37,229 bases of DNA from DAITBA01 sp036824005 (GTDB lineage: Bacteria; Pseudomonadota; Gammaproteobacteria; Burkholderiales; Rhodocyclaceae). Position 1 is the stretch's first letter, and the number at the start of each line of letters is the position of its first letter. Positions 24,284-30,835 of this stretch are shown in pieces. The notes below the pieces were generated by a model, which saw only the letters and a program-made list of their open reading frames with translations, did no database searches and was not told the origin of the DNA. Made by a program: the position numbers and the translations under genes. The stretch spans positions 1 through 37,229 of the forward strand of contig DAITBA010000027.1 of assembly GCA_036824005.1 (NCBI GenBank), read 5' to 3'.

Positions 24284-26544
24284 ACAAGGCCAGGTCGACG
24301 ACGAGCAAGATTCGCAGGCTGGATCCGCGCTACGCTGAGGAGTCGGCGAAATACGAGCATCCTGTGCCCAGCCGCGAGTATGTGCTTAAGACACTGCGCG
24401 AGCAGGGCGTGCCACTGAGCTTCGAAGAGCTCGCGCGCGCGCTCGACGTGCAGCCCAACGAGGCCGACGCCTTCGGGCGGCGGCTGGCGGCGATGGAGCG
24501 CGACGGTCAGATCATGCGCAACCGTCGCGATGCTTATCTGATTCCGGACAAGGCCGACCTCATCCGCGGCCGCGTCGAGGGCCACCCCGACGGCTACGGC
24601 TTTCTCGTCCCCGACGACGGCAGCCCCGACGTCTTCCTCGGCGCCAAAGAAATGCACAAGGCATTGCATGGCGATCGCGCCATGGTGCGCATCGTCGGCG
24701 CCGACCGGCGCGGGCGCCCGGAGGGCAAGATCGTCGAGGTCCTGGAGCGCGCCAACACGCGCGTGGTCGGCCGGGTGTTCAACGAGCATGGCGTGCTGTT
24801 CGTCGTGGCCGAGAACCGCCGCATCAGCCAGGACATCATCATTGCGCCTGGCGGCGGTGCGAAGGCCAAGCCAGGGCAGGTGGTCGTGGCGGAGATCATC
24901 GAACAACCGAGCAAGTACGCCCAACCCATCGGTCGTATCGTCGAGGTGCTGGGCAACTACGCCGACCCCGGCATGGAGATCGAGATCGCGCTGCGCAAGC
25001 ACGAGCTGCCCTTCGAGTTCTCGGCCGCGGCCGGCGCGGAGGCACGCAAGCTGCCGAACGCGGTACGCAAGAGCGACTGGCGCACGGACCACGGCGCGCG
25101 CGAGGACCTGCGTGCATTGCCGCTGGTGACCATAGATGGCGAGACGGCGAAAGATTTCGACGATGCCGTCTATTGCGAGCGCCAGGGCAAGAACGGCCGC
25201 GGCGGGTTCCGGCTCGTCGTTGCGATCGCCGATGTCAGCCACTACGTGCGCCCGGGCAGCGCACTCGATGGCGAAGCGTTCGAACGCGGCAACTCGGTGT
25301 ACTTCCCGCGCCGCGTCATTCCCATGCTGCCGGAGAAGCTGTCCAATGGCCTGTGCTCGATCAATCCCGAGGTGGAGCGGTTGGCCATGGTGTGCGACAT
25401 GGCCATCGCCGCCAACGGCGCCATCAAGCGCTACCGCTTCTACCCTGCCGTCATGTACTCGCATGCCCGGCTGACCTACACCGAGGTCGCCGCCGCGCTC
25501 TACGAGCCGGACTCCGAAGCGGCGCGGCGGCTGGCGGCGCTGCTGCCGCAGCTGCGCGATCTCGATGCGCTTTACCGCGTGTTGGCCCGGGCGCGGCAGA
25601 AGCGCGGCGCCATTGACTTCGAGACCGTCGAAACCCAGATGATGTTCGACGATCGCGGCAAGATCGTGCGCATCGTTCCGTACGAGCGCAACGATGCCCA
25701 TCGCATCATCGAGGAGTGCATGCTGGCGGCAAACGTCTGTGCGTCCGACTTCCTCAAGGAACATGGGCACCCGGCGCTGTACCGCATCCACGAGGGGCCG
25801 ACGCCGGAGAAACTTGCCAGCCTGCGCGAATTTCTGCGCGAATTCGGCCTGAGCCTGGGCGGCGGTGAGATGCCCCACGCCTCCGACTACGCCCGCCTGC
25901 TCGATGGCATCAAGGATCGACCCGACAAGCAACTGCTGCAGACCGTCATGCTGCGTTCCCTGCAGCAGGCGGTCTACAGCCCGGACAACGTCGGGCACTT
26001 CGGCCTCGCCTACGAGTCTTACACCCATTTCACCTCGCCCATCCGGCGCTATCCTGACCTGCTCATTCATCGCGCAATCAAGGCGGCGCTGGCCGGCGAG
26101 CGATTCCAGGCCGGCAACTGGGACGACATTGGCCTGCACTGTTCCCAGACTGAGAGGCGCGCCGACGAGGCCACGCGCGATGTGGAATCGTGGCTGAAGT
26201 GCTACTACATGCAGGACCGTGTCGGCGAGGAGTTCGAGGGGAGCGTGTCGGCGGTAGTGCCCTTCGGCGTCTTCGTTGCGTTGGACGATGTGTTCGTCGA
26301 AGGACTGGTCCACGTGTCGGAGCTGGGCAACGACTACTATCACTTCGACGCTGCCAAGCACCAACTGCTCGGCGAGCGCAGCGGCAACCGTTTCCGCCTT
26401 GCCGATCGCGTCCGGGTGCAACTGGTGCGCGTCGACCTGGAAACGAGCAAGATCGACTTCCGGCTGGCCGAGTCGGCGGCGGTTACCGGGGCCGCCGGAT
26501 TTCTGCGCAAAGGAAGAAAGAGGACGCCGAGGCAGACGACATGA
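24262..26544 (+). CDS. rnr: Ribonuclease R
   Basis: RNase R is a processive 3'-5' exoribonuclease that degrades structured RNA and takes part in rRNA quality control and trans-translation. The 760-residue protein has an N-terminal winged-helix domain (about 30-90; SREYVLKTLREQGVPLSFEELA), cold-shock domains (about 95-250) and the RNB catalytic domain. The metal-binding aspartates fall in TIDGETAKDFDDAVYCE (about 290-306). An S1 RNA-binding domain is at about 653-735 (GSVSAVVPFGVFVALDD). The Lys-rich C-terminal tail is short (RKGRKRTPRQTT). GAGAGAGG (24244-24251) is the Shine-Dalgarno sequence; the ATG at 24262 or the in-frame ATG at 24271 could be used. Both lie in the opposing tRNA promoter. 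I see no plus-strand promoter, so its transcript may begin upstream and carry tRNA antisense sequence. Confidence 0.96.
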   Translation: MERMNLSNKARSTTSKIRRLDPRYAEESAKYEHPVPSREYVLKTLREQGVPLSFEELARALDVQPNEADAFGRRLAAMERDGQIMRNRRDAYLIPDKADLIRGRVEGHPDGYGFLVPDDGSPDVFLGAKEMHKALHGDRAMVRIVGADRRGRPEGKIVEVLERANTRVVGRVFNEHGVLFVVAENRRISQDIIIAPGGGAKAKPGQVVVAEIIEQPSKYAQPIGRIVEVLGNYADPGMEIEIALRKHELPFEFSAAAGAEARKLPNAVRKSDWRTDHGAREDLRALPLVTIDGETAKDFDDAVYCERQGKNGRGGFRLVVAIADVSHYVRPGSALDGEAFERGNSVYFPRRVIPMLPEKLSNGLCSINPEVERLAMVCDMAIAANGAIKRYRFYPAVMYSHARLTYTEVAAALYEPDSEAARRLAALLPQLRDLDALYRVLARARQKRGAIDFETVETQMMFDDRGKIVRIVPYERNDAHRIIEECMLAANVCASDFLKEHGHPALYRIHEGPTPEKLASLREFLREFGLSLGGGEMPHASDYARLLDGIKDRPDKQLLQTVMLRSLQQAVYSPDNVGHFGLAYESYTHFTSPIRRYPDLLIHRAIKAALAGERFQAGNWDDIGLHCSQTERRADEATRDVESWLKCYYMQDRVGEEFEGSVSAVVPFGVFVALDDVFVEGLVHVSELGNDYYHFDAAKHQLLGERSGNRFRLADRVRVQLVRVDLETSKIDFRLAESAAVTGAAGFLRKGRKRTPRQTT

Positions 26545-26713
26545 TGGCCGGGTCGCGCTTGATCGCTGAAGCTGCAGATGCTGCCGATGAGCACCGACTT
26601 CGTCGCATCGGCTCAGGACGATGGCATCATAATCGTGCCCTGCCCAGGTTGATTGCCGGCCACGGCGAGGGTTCTGTTGTCACGGCGCACATCTGCGCCA
26701 TCTGCGGTTGACT

Positions 26714-27496
26714 GTGACGTCCAGATTCATCTACGGCTTCCACGCTGTCGCCGGCAAGCTGCGCCAGAACCCGGACGCAGTGCGCGAGATCTATCTCGCC
26801 GAGCAGCGCCAGGACGTGCGCGCCAGGGATCTTCTGAAGCAGGCGCAGGCGCAGAGTGTTCGCGTGATCCTGAGCGACAGCGCACGGCTTGACGGCATGG
26901 CGGGCCACGGCCGGCACCAAGGGGTGGTTGCGCGCATCGACGTGACGCGGGGCGAGGTCAAGCTGGACGATGTGCTCGACACGCTTTCCGAACCGGCCTT
27001 GTTGCTGATCCTGGACGGCGTGCAGGATCCGCATAACCTCGGTGCCTGTCTGCGTGTGGCCGACGCCGCGGGCGCGCAGGCGGTTATTGCGCCCAAGGAC
27101 CGGGCCGTCGGCTTGAACGCCACCGCCACCAAGGTGGCGTGTGGGGCGGCGGACAGCGTTGCCTACGTCACCGTGACCAACCTCGCCCGCGCGCTGCGGG
27201 AGATCCAGGAGCGCGGCATCTGGACCGTCGGCGCCGATGCCGATGCCGCGAAGGACATCTATACCCTCGACTTGACCGGGCCGATCGCCTGGGTGCTGGG
27301 CGCGGAAGGTTCCGGCTTGCGCCGGCTGACGCGCGAGACCTGCGACGAGCGGGCGCGCATTCCCATGTTCGGCAGCGTCGAGAGCCTGAACGTCGCCGTG
27401 GCGAGCGGCATCTGTCTGTTCGAGGCCCGACGCCAGCGCGCGCACGGCGTTCCAGGCACGGCGCGGCAGTCGGACAGCGTTGCGTCAAGCTCCTGA
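26714..27496 (+). CDS. rlmB: 23S rRNA (guanosine-2'-O-)-methyltransferase RlmB
   Basis: RlmB is a SpoU-family (SPOUT) enzyme that methylates the 2'-O of G2251 in 23S rRNA. The product of about 260 residues has the N-terminal substrate-binding domain (IYGFHAVAGKLRQNP). The three SpoU motifs follow: LDGVQDPHNLGACLRVADAAG, WVLGAEGSGL and IPMFGSVESLNVAVASG, which form the trefoil-knot SAM site. There is no ATG. I chose the GTG at 26714, which gives the family-like start TSRFIYGFHAV; a TTG at 26708 is possible and adds two residues. The 169 bases after rnr contain no gene I can support. Confidence 0.94.
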   Translation: MTSRFIYGFHAVAGKLRQNPDAVREIYLAEQRQDVRARDLLKQAQAQSVRVILSDSARLDGMAGHGRHQGVVARIDVTRGEVKLDDVLDTLSEPALLLILDGVQDPHNLGACLRVADAAGAQAVIAPKDRAVGLNATATKVACGAADSVAYVTVTNLARALREIQERGIWTVGADADAAKDIYTLDLTGPIAWVLGAEGSGLRRLTRETCDERARIPMFGSVESLNVAVASGICLFEARRQRAHGVPGTARQSDSVASSS

Positions 27497-27508
27497 TAAA
27501 GCTAAAAT
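27480..27508 (+). promoter_or_regulatory. Candidate promoter of the rpsF operon
   Basis: TTGCGT (27480-27485), a 17-bp spacer and TAAAAT (27503-27508, five of six -10 matches) lie across the end of rlmB. Transcription would start near 27515, giving a leader of about 60 nt that contains a short CCGG hairpin (27533-27549) and the DnaA box. Confidence 0.5.
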
Positions 27509-27555
27509 TCAAAGTTTTTCAACCTTGCTCCACCGGTTTCGCATGCCGGGGGGCG

Positions 27556-27564
27556 TTATCCACA
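27556..27564 (+). promoter_or_regulatory. Perfect DnaA box upstream of rpsF
   Basis: TTATCCACA is an exact match to the strongest E. coli DnaA-binding 9-mer. It ends where the rpsF Shine-Dalgarno sequence (AAGGAGA, 27564-27570) begins and lies about 40 bp downstream of the probable transcription start. Binding of DnaA here is inferred. Confidence 0.5.
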
Positions 27565-27574
27565 AGGAGAGCGC

Positions 27575-27964
27575 ATGCGACACTACGAAGTGGTATTCAT
27601 CGTCCATCCGGACCAGAGCGAGCAGGTCCCGGCGATGATCGAGCGTTACAAGACGCTCGTTACGGGCCGCAGCGGCCAGATTCATCGCCTCGAGGACTGG
27701 GGCCGGCGCCAGCTTGCCTTCCCGATCCAGAAAGTACACAAGGCGCACTACGTGCTCATGAACATCGAGTGCGACAACGAGACCCTGGCCGAACTGGAGC
27801 ACGCCTTCAAGTTCAATGACGCCGTGCTGCGTCATCTGGTCGTCAAGATGCGCGCGGCCGTGACGACGCCCTCGCCAATGATGAAGGAGGAGAAGGCCAG
27901 GTCACTGACCGCGGCGCCTGCCGCCGAGGAAGCGAAGCCGGCCGAGCCCCAGCCCACGGCCTAG
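27575..27964 (+). CDS. rpsF: 30S ribosomal protein S6
   Basis: S6 binds the central domain of 16S rRNA as a pair with S18 during 30S assembly. The 129-residue protein begins MRHYEVVFIVHPDQSEQVPAMIERY and contains LEDWGRRQLAFPIQK and KAHYVLMNIECD. After the globular domain (about 95 residues) comes a tail rich in Ala, Pro and Glu. The ATG follows the strong Shine-Dalgarno sequence AAGGAGA. It is the first gene of the rpsF-priB-rpsR-rplI operon and shares one base with priB. Autoregulation by the S6:S18 pair on the leader is known in other bacteria; the small CCGG hairpin at 27533-27549 is a possible site, not a proven one. Confidence 0.96.
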   Translation: MRHYEVVFIVHPDQSEQVPAMIERYKTLVTGRSGQIHRLEDWGRRQLAFPIQKVHKAHYVLMNIECDNETLAELEHAFKFNDAVLRHLVVKMRAAVTTPSPMMKEEKARSLTAAPAAEEAKPAEPQPTA

Positions 27965-28290
27965 TGTCCGAGCCGAGCGCGAACCGGGTCGAGCTGACCG
28001 GGCAGTTGATCGAGATCTCCGCGTTGCGTCACACGCCGGCCGGCGTGCCGGTGCTGGGTTTCACGATCCGCCACTGCTCGCGACAGGTTGAAGCGGGCCT
28101 GCCGCGCGAAGTGGACCTCGAAGCCTCGGGCGTCGCCCTAGGCATACCAGCCAACCTGCTGGCAGGTGCGCGACCCGGAATGCAGGTCAGAGTGAGCGGC
28201 TTTCTCGCGGCGAAGAGCCTGCGTAGCAGACAGCCGGTGTTGCATGTGAATGCGATCGAATTTTTGGAAGGAACGAAAGATGGCCTTTAA
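27964..28290 (+). CDS. priB: Primosomal replication protein N (PriB)
   Basis: PriB is a dimeric OB-fold single-strand-DNA-binding protein that works with PriA to reload DnaB at stalled forks. The 108-residue protein shows the family pattern NRVELTGQLIEISALRHTPAGVPVLGFTIRH at the N terminus, and VSGFLAAKSLRSRQPVLHVNAIEFLEG near the C terminus. The GTG start shares one base with the rpsF stop (TAGTG), and the end overlaps rpsR by 11 bases, so it is expressed with the ribosomal proteins. PriB between S6 and S18 is characteristic of beta- and gammaproteobacteria. Confidence 0.95.
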   Translation: MSEPSANRVELTGQLIEISALRHTPAGVPVLGFTIRHCSRQVEAGLPREVDLEASGVALGIPANLLAGARPGMQVRVSGFLAAKSLRSRQPVLHVNAIEFLEGTKDGL

Positions 28291-28561
28291 GCCCAAGTCC
28301 AAGATGAAGGACAAGAAGGACAGGAAGGACCGCGGCTCCCGCGGCATGTTCAAGCGGCGCAAGTTCTGCCGCTTCAGCGCCGAGAAGATCGAGTGGATAG
28401 ACTACAAGGACGTCGATCTGCTGAAGGACTTCATCACCGAGAATGCCAAAATCATGCCGGCGCGCATCACCGGTACCAAGACCGGCTATCAGCGGCAGTT
28501 GTCCACCGCCATCAAGCGGGCGCGCTTCCTGGCGTTGCTGCCCTACACCGATCTGCACTGA
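28280..28561 (+). CDS. rpsR: 30S ribosomal protein S18
   Basis: S18 pairs with S6 on the 30S platform. The 93-residue protein has a basic N-terminal extension (MAFKPKSKMKDKKDRKDRG), common in betaproteobacteria, followed by the conserved core FKRRKFCRFSAEKIEWIDYKD. The family motif KIMPARITGTKTGYQRQLS and the end RARFLALLPYTDLH complete it. I chose the ATG at 28280, inside the end of priB, because GGAAGG (28266-28271) precedes it and it begins the conserved extension. Confidence 0.96.
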   Translation: MAFKPKSKMKDKKDRKDRGSRGMFKRRKFCRFSAEKIEWIDYKDVDLLKDFITENAKIMPARITGTKTGYQRQLSTAIKRARFLALLPYTDLH

Positions 28562-28573
28562 GGAGGCGGCGCC

Positions 28574-29023
28574 ATGCAAGTCATTCTGATGGAGAAAGTC
28601 GTCAATCTCGGCAACCTCGGCGACGTGGTCAAGGTGCGCGCCGGCTACGCCCGCAACTATCTTATCCCGCACGGCAAGGCCAAGCGGGTAACACCGGAGA
28701 ATCTGGCCGAGTTCGAAGCCCGGCGCGCCGAACTGGAACGCAAGCAGGCCGACGAACTGACGCGCGCCCAGGAGCGAGCGGCCAAGCTCGAAGGGCTGGT
28801 GGTGCAGGTCACGCGCAAGGCGGGCATGGACGGGCGCCTGTTCGGTTCCGTCACCAACTTCGACATCGCCGAAGCACTACACGCGCAGGGCATCGAGATT
28901 GAGAAATCCGCCATCCGGCTGCCGCACGGTCCGCTCAAGCAGGTCGGCGACACCACGATCACCATCGCGCTGCACAGCGACGTGTCGGCTACGATCACCA
29001 TATCGGTGCTGGGCGAGCAGTAG
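28574..29023 (+). CDS. rplI: 50S ribosomal protein L9
   Basis: L9 binds 23S rRNA near the base of the L1 stalk. The 149-residue protein has the N-terminal rRNA-binding domain (MQVILMEKVVNLGNLGDVVKVRAGYARNYLIP) and the long connecting helix (about 41-75). The C-terminal domain includes DGRLFGSVTNFDIAEALHAQG and IRLPHGPLKQVGDT. Length is normal. GAGGAGGC is its Shine-Dalgarno sequence, and a strong terminator follows, so the next gene, dnaB, needs its own promoter. Confidence 0.97.
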   Translation: MQVILMEKVVNLGNLGDVVKVRAGYARNYLIPHGKAKRVTPENLAEFEARRAELERKQADELTRAQERAAKLEGLVVQVTRKAGMDGRLFGSVTNFDIAEALHAQGIEIEKSAIRLPHGPLKQVGDTTITIALHSDVSATITISVLGEQ

Positions 29024-29052
29024 ATCGGCGCCATCCGGCGCAAAGCGAGCAG

Positions 29053-29075
29053 GGGCCGCGATCGCGGCCCTTTTT
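29053..29075 (+). terminator. Rho-independent terminator after rplI
   Basis: GGGCCGCG (29053-29060) and CGCGGCCC (29063-29070) form a perfect stem followed by TTTTT (29071-29075). It ends the rpsF-rplI operon and isolates the dnaB control region. Confidence 0.92.
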
Positions 29076-29093
29076 CGTACACGCGTTTGCCGG

Positions 29094-29148
29094 GCATGCA
29101 CTGGTTGTTCACAGTGCATCCACAATCTATCCACTGCATTTCCACACG
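29094..29148 (+). repeat. Five 11-bp iterons resembling DnaA boxes, upstream of dnaB
   Basis: Five consecutive 11-bp units start at 29094, 29105, 29116, 29127 and 29138. Their first nine bases are GCATGCACT, TTGTTCACA, GCATCCACA, CTATCCACT and ATTTCCACA. In every unit position 4 is T, positions 6-8 are C, A, C, and position 9 is A or T, all in one orientation and without a gap. TTGTTCACA and ATTTCCACA match the relaxed DnaA box TTWTNCACA at eight of nine positions; two others match at seven. A sixth unit (29149) begins TTGTTC like the second but loses the core. The array lies 64-118 bp before the dnaB start. DnaA binding is inferred; another regulator is possible. Confidence 0.6.
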
Positions 29149-29211
29149 TTGTTCTATTACGTGCAGCGTTTCAGGGGAGTACACTCCTACGCTTAACACG
29201 GAGAAAACAAG

Positions 29212-30609
29212 ATGGCTCAGCCTCGCGCATTCACTGTGGCATCGAACGCCGATCCGCAGCTCGCGGCGCTCAGGCTTCCGCCGCACTCGGTGGAAGCGGA
29301 ACAGTCGCTGATCGGTGGCCTGCTGCTGGACAACTCGGCCTGGGACCGTATCGGCGATCTTGTCTCGGAGTCGGATTTCTATCGCGACGATCACCGCCGT
29401 ATCTTCCGCCACGTCGCCAAGCTGATCGAGCTCGCCAAGCCCGCCGACGTGGTGACTGTCTTCGAGTCGATCGAGAAGAACAACGAAGTCGAGCAATGCG
29501 GCGGGCTTGCCTACCTGGGCGAGTTGGCCAAGAACACCCCCTCGGCGGCAAATATTCGGCGTTATGCCGAAATCGTGCGTGAGCGTGCCATCCTGCGCAA
29601 GCTCGTGGCCGCAGGCGACGAAATCGCGGGTAACGCGCTCAATCCCCACGGCAAGGACGCGAAGGTGTTGCTCGACGAAGCGGAGGCGAAGATCTTCGAG
29701 ATCGCCGAAGCGGGCATGCGCCACACCCAGGGATTTGTTGCCATTCAGCCGATTCTTGGCCAGGTGGTGGACCGCATCCAGGAACTCTACGACCGCGACA
29801 ATCCCTCGGACATCACGGGCGTGCCGACCGGCTTCCACGACCTTGACCAGAAGACCTCGGGTCTGCAGCCTGGTGACATGATCATCGTTGCCGGCCGGCC
29901 GAGCATGGGCAAGACTTCCTTTGCTCTGAACGTCGCCGAGCACGTAGCACTGGAACTGGGTCTGCCGGTGGCCGTGTTCAGCCTGGAAATGCCCGGTACG
30001 CAACTGGCGATGCGCATGCTGTCCTCAGTCGGTCATCTCGATCAGCATCGGGTGCGCACCGGCCGGCTCAACGACGACGAATGGCAGCGCCTCAGTTATG
30101 CACTGGGCAAGCTGCACGAGGCGCCGATCCACATCGACGAGACGGGCGCACTCAATGCCGCGGATCTGCGCGCCCGGGCACGGCGACTGTACCGCCAGTG
30201 CGGCAAGCTCGGGCTGATCGTCATCGACTACCTGCAGCTCATGACTTCGACCCGGGAGGGTGAGAACCGGGCCACGGAGATCTCCGAGATCTCGCGCTCC
30301 ATCAAGGCGCTTGCCAAGGAGTTGAATGTGCCCATCGTCGCCCTGTCGCAGCTGAACCGCGAGCTGGAGAAGCGGCCCAACAAGCGGCCGGTGATGTCGG
30401 ATCTGCGCGAGTCCGGGGCCATTGAACAGGACGCGGACGTGATCCTATTTCTCTACCGCGACGAGGTCTACAACCCCGATTCGCCCGACAAGGGGACGGC
30501 CGAGGTCATCATCGGCAAGCAGCGCAACGGCCCCATCGGTACGGCGCGGCTGACCTTCCTCGGCGAGCACACCCGCTTCCAGAACTACGCCCATCCCGGG
30601 CAGTACTGA
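29212..30609 (+). CDS. dnaB: Replicative DNA helicase DnaB
   Basis: DnaB is the hexameric helicase that drives the replication fork. The 465-residue protein has the N-terminal DnaG-binding domain (about 17-120; LPPHSVEAEQSLIGGLLLDN) and the RecA-like motor. Its Walker A is GRPSMGKTS near 228-236, followed by VFSLEMPGTQLAMRML, the Walker B region LIVIDYLQLM, and the C-terminal LRESGAIEQDADVILFLYRDE. No intein is present. GGAG near 29200 serves as the Shine-Dalgarno sequence. A weak promoter is possible (TTACGT 29157-29162, 17 bp, TACACT 29180-29185), overlapping the small dyad GGAGT-AC-ACTCC (29176-29187). The iteron array lies just upstream of that promoter, which is where an activator or repressor would act. 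Confidence 0.97.
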   Translation: MAQPRAFTVASNADPQLAALRLPPHSVEAEQSLIGGLLLDNSAWDRIGDLVSESDFYRDDHRRIFRHVAKLIELAKPADVVTVFESIEKNNEVEQCGGLAYLGELAKNTPSAANIRRYAEIVRERAILRKLVAAGDEIAGNALNPHGKDAKVLLDEAEAKIFEIAEAGMRHTQGFVAIQPILGQVVDRIQELYDRDNPSDITGVPTGFHDLDQKTSGLQPGDMIIVAGRPSMGKTSFALNVAEHVALELGLPVAVFSLEMPGTQLAMRMLSSVGHLDQHRVRTGRLNDDEWQRLSYALGKLHEAPIHIDETGALNAADLRARARRLYRQCGKLGLIVIDYLQLMTSTREGENRATEISEISRSIKALAKELNVPIVALSQLNRELEKRPNKRPVMSDLRESGAIEQDADVILFLYRDEVYNPDSPDKGTAEVIIGKQRNGPIGTARLTFLGEHTRFQNYAHPGQY

Positions 30610-30627
30610 GCCATTGCCGCACCGCTT

Positions 30628-30657
30628 GCCCGCCCGGACGGAAGCCCCCGGGCGGGC
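30628..30657 (+). terminator. GC-rich hairpin after dnaB
   Basis: GCCCGCCCGG (30628-30637) pairs perfectly with CCGGGCGGGC (30648-30657), with a 10-nt loop, 18 bases after the dnaB stop. No T-run follows, so it may be a weak terminator or a 3'-end stabiliser. Confidence 0.5.
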
Positions 30658-30755
30658 GCGCGTTCGCGGCATGGGAACGATTCTCATCTTGCATCATTGT
30701 CCAAGTCATTGTCATGGCTTGGGTTCCATGCCCTTGGCTTAGTCCGGGCGATGTC

Positions 30756-30763
30756 GCCGCTAA
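30756..30763 (+). promoter_or_regulatory. Possible flagellar sigma (FliA/sigma-28) -10 box before the chemoreceptor gene
   Basis: GCCGCTAA matches the sigma-28 -10 consensus GCCGATAA at seven of eight positions and lies 72 bp before the chemoreceptor start. The -35 region (around 30737-30745, CTTAG) matches TAAAGTTT poorly. Chemoreceptor genes are often FliA-dependent, so this is plausible but weak. Confidence 0.35.
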
Positions 30764-30789
30764 ATCTTTGTCGATGGCCACCGTTATGG

Positions 30790-30819
30790 CTGGAAGCGGG
30801 GGGAGAGTCCCCGCGCCAG
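30790..30819 (+). promoter_or_regulatory. Leader hairpin next to the chemoreceptor Shine-Dalgarno sequence
   Basis: CTGG-AA-GCGGGG (30790-30801) pairs with CCCCGC-G-CCAG (30809-30819) around the loop GGAGAGT. The stem ends five bases before the Shine-Dalgarno sequence GGAGGTG (30824-30830). The loop exposes a GGA. A CsrA/RsmA-type site or another translational control element is possible; no riboswitch family was recognised. Confidence 0.4.
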
Positions 30820-30835
30820 AAGCGGAGGTGCGAAC

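Noticed and set aside
24280..26421. Open frame of 713 codons antisense to rnr
   Set aside because: It is long only because stop codons are rare in the complement of GC-rich codons. It has no family resemblance and lies wholly inside rnr.
26545..26713. Small gene between rnr and rlmB
   Set aside because: A frame runs through the gap, but it starts inside rnr as an out-of-frame shadow and has no start signal. CATAAT at 26628-26633 has no matching -35 box.
30687..30835. Cyclic-di-GMP riboswitch before the chemoreceptor
   Set aside because: The leader has one simple hairpin. I could not find the two-stem core or conserved loop sequences of GEMM riboswitches.
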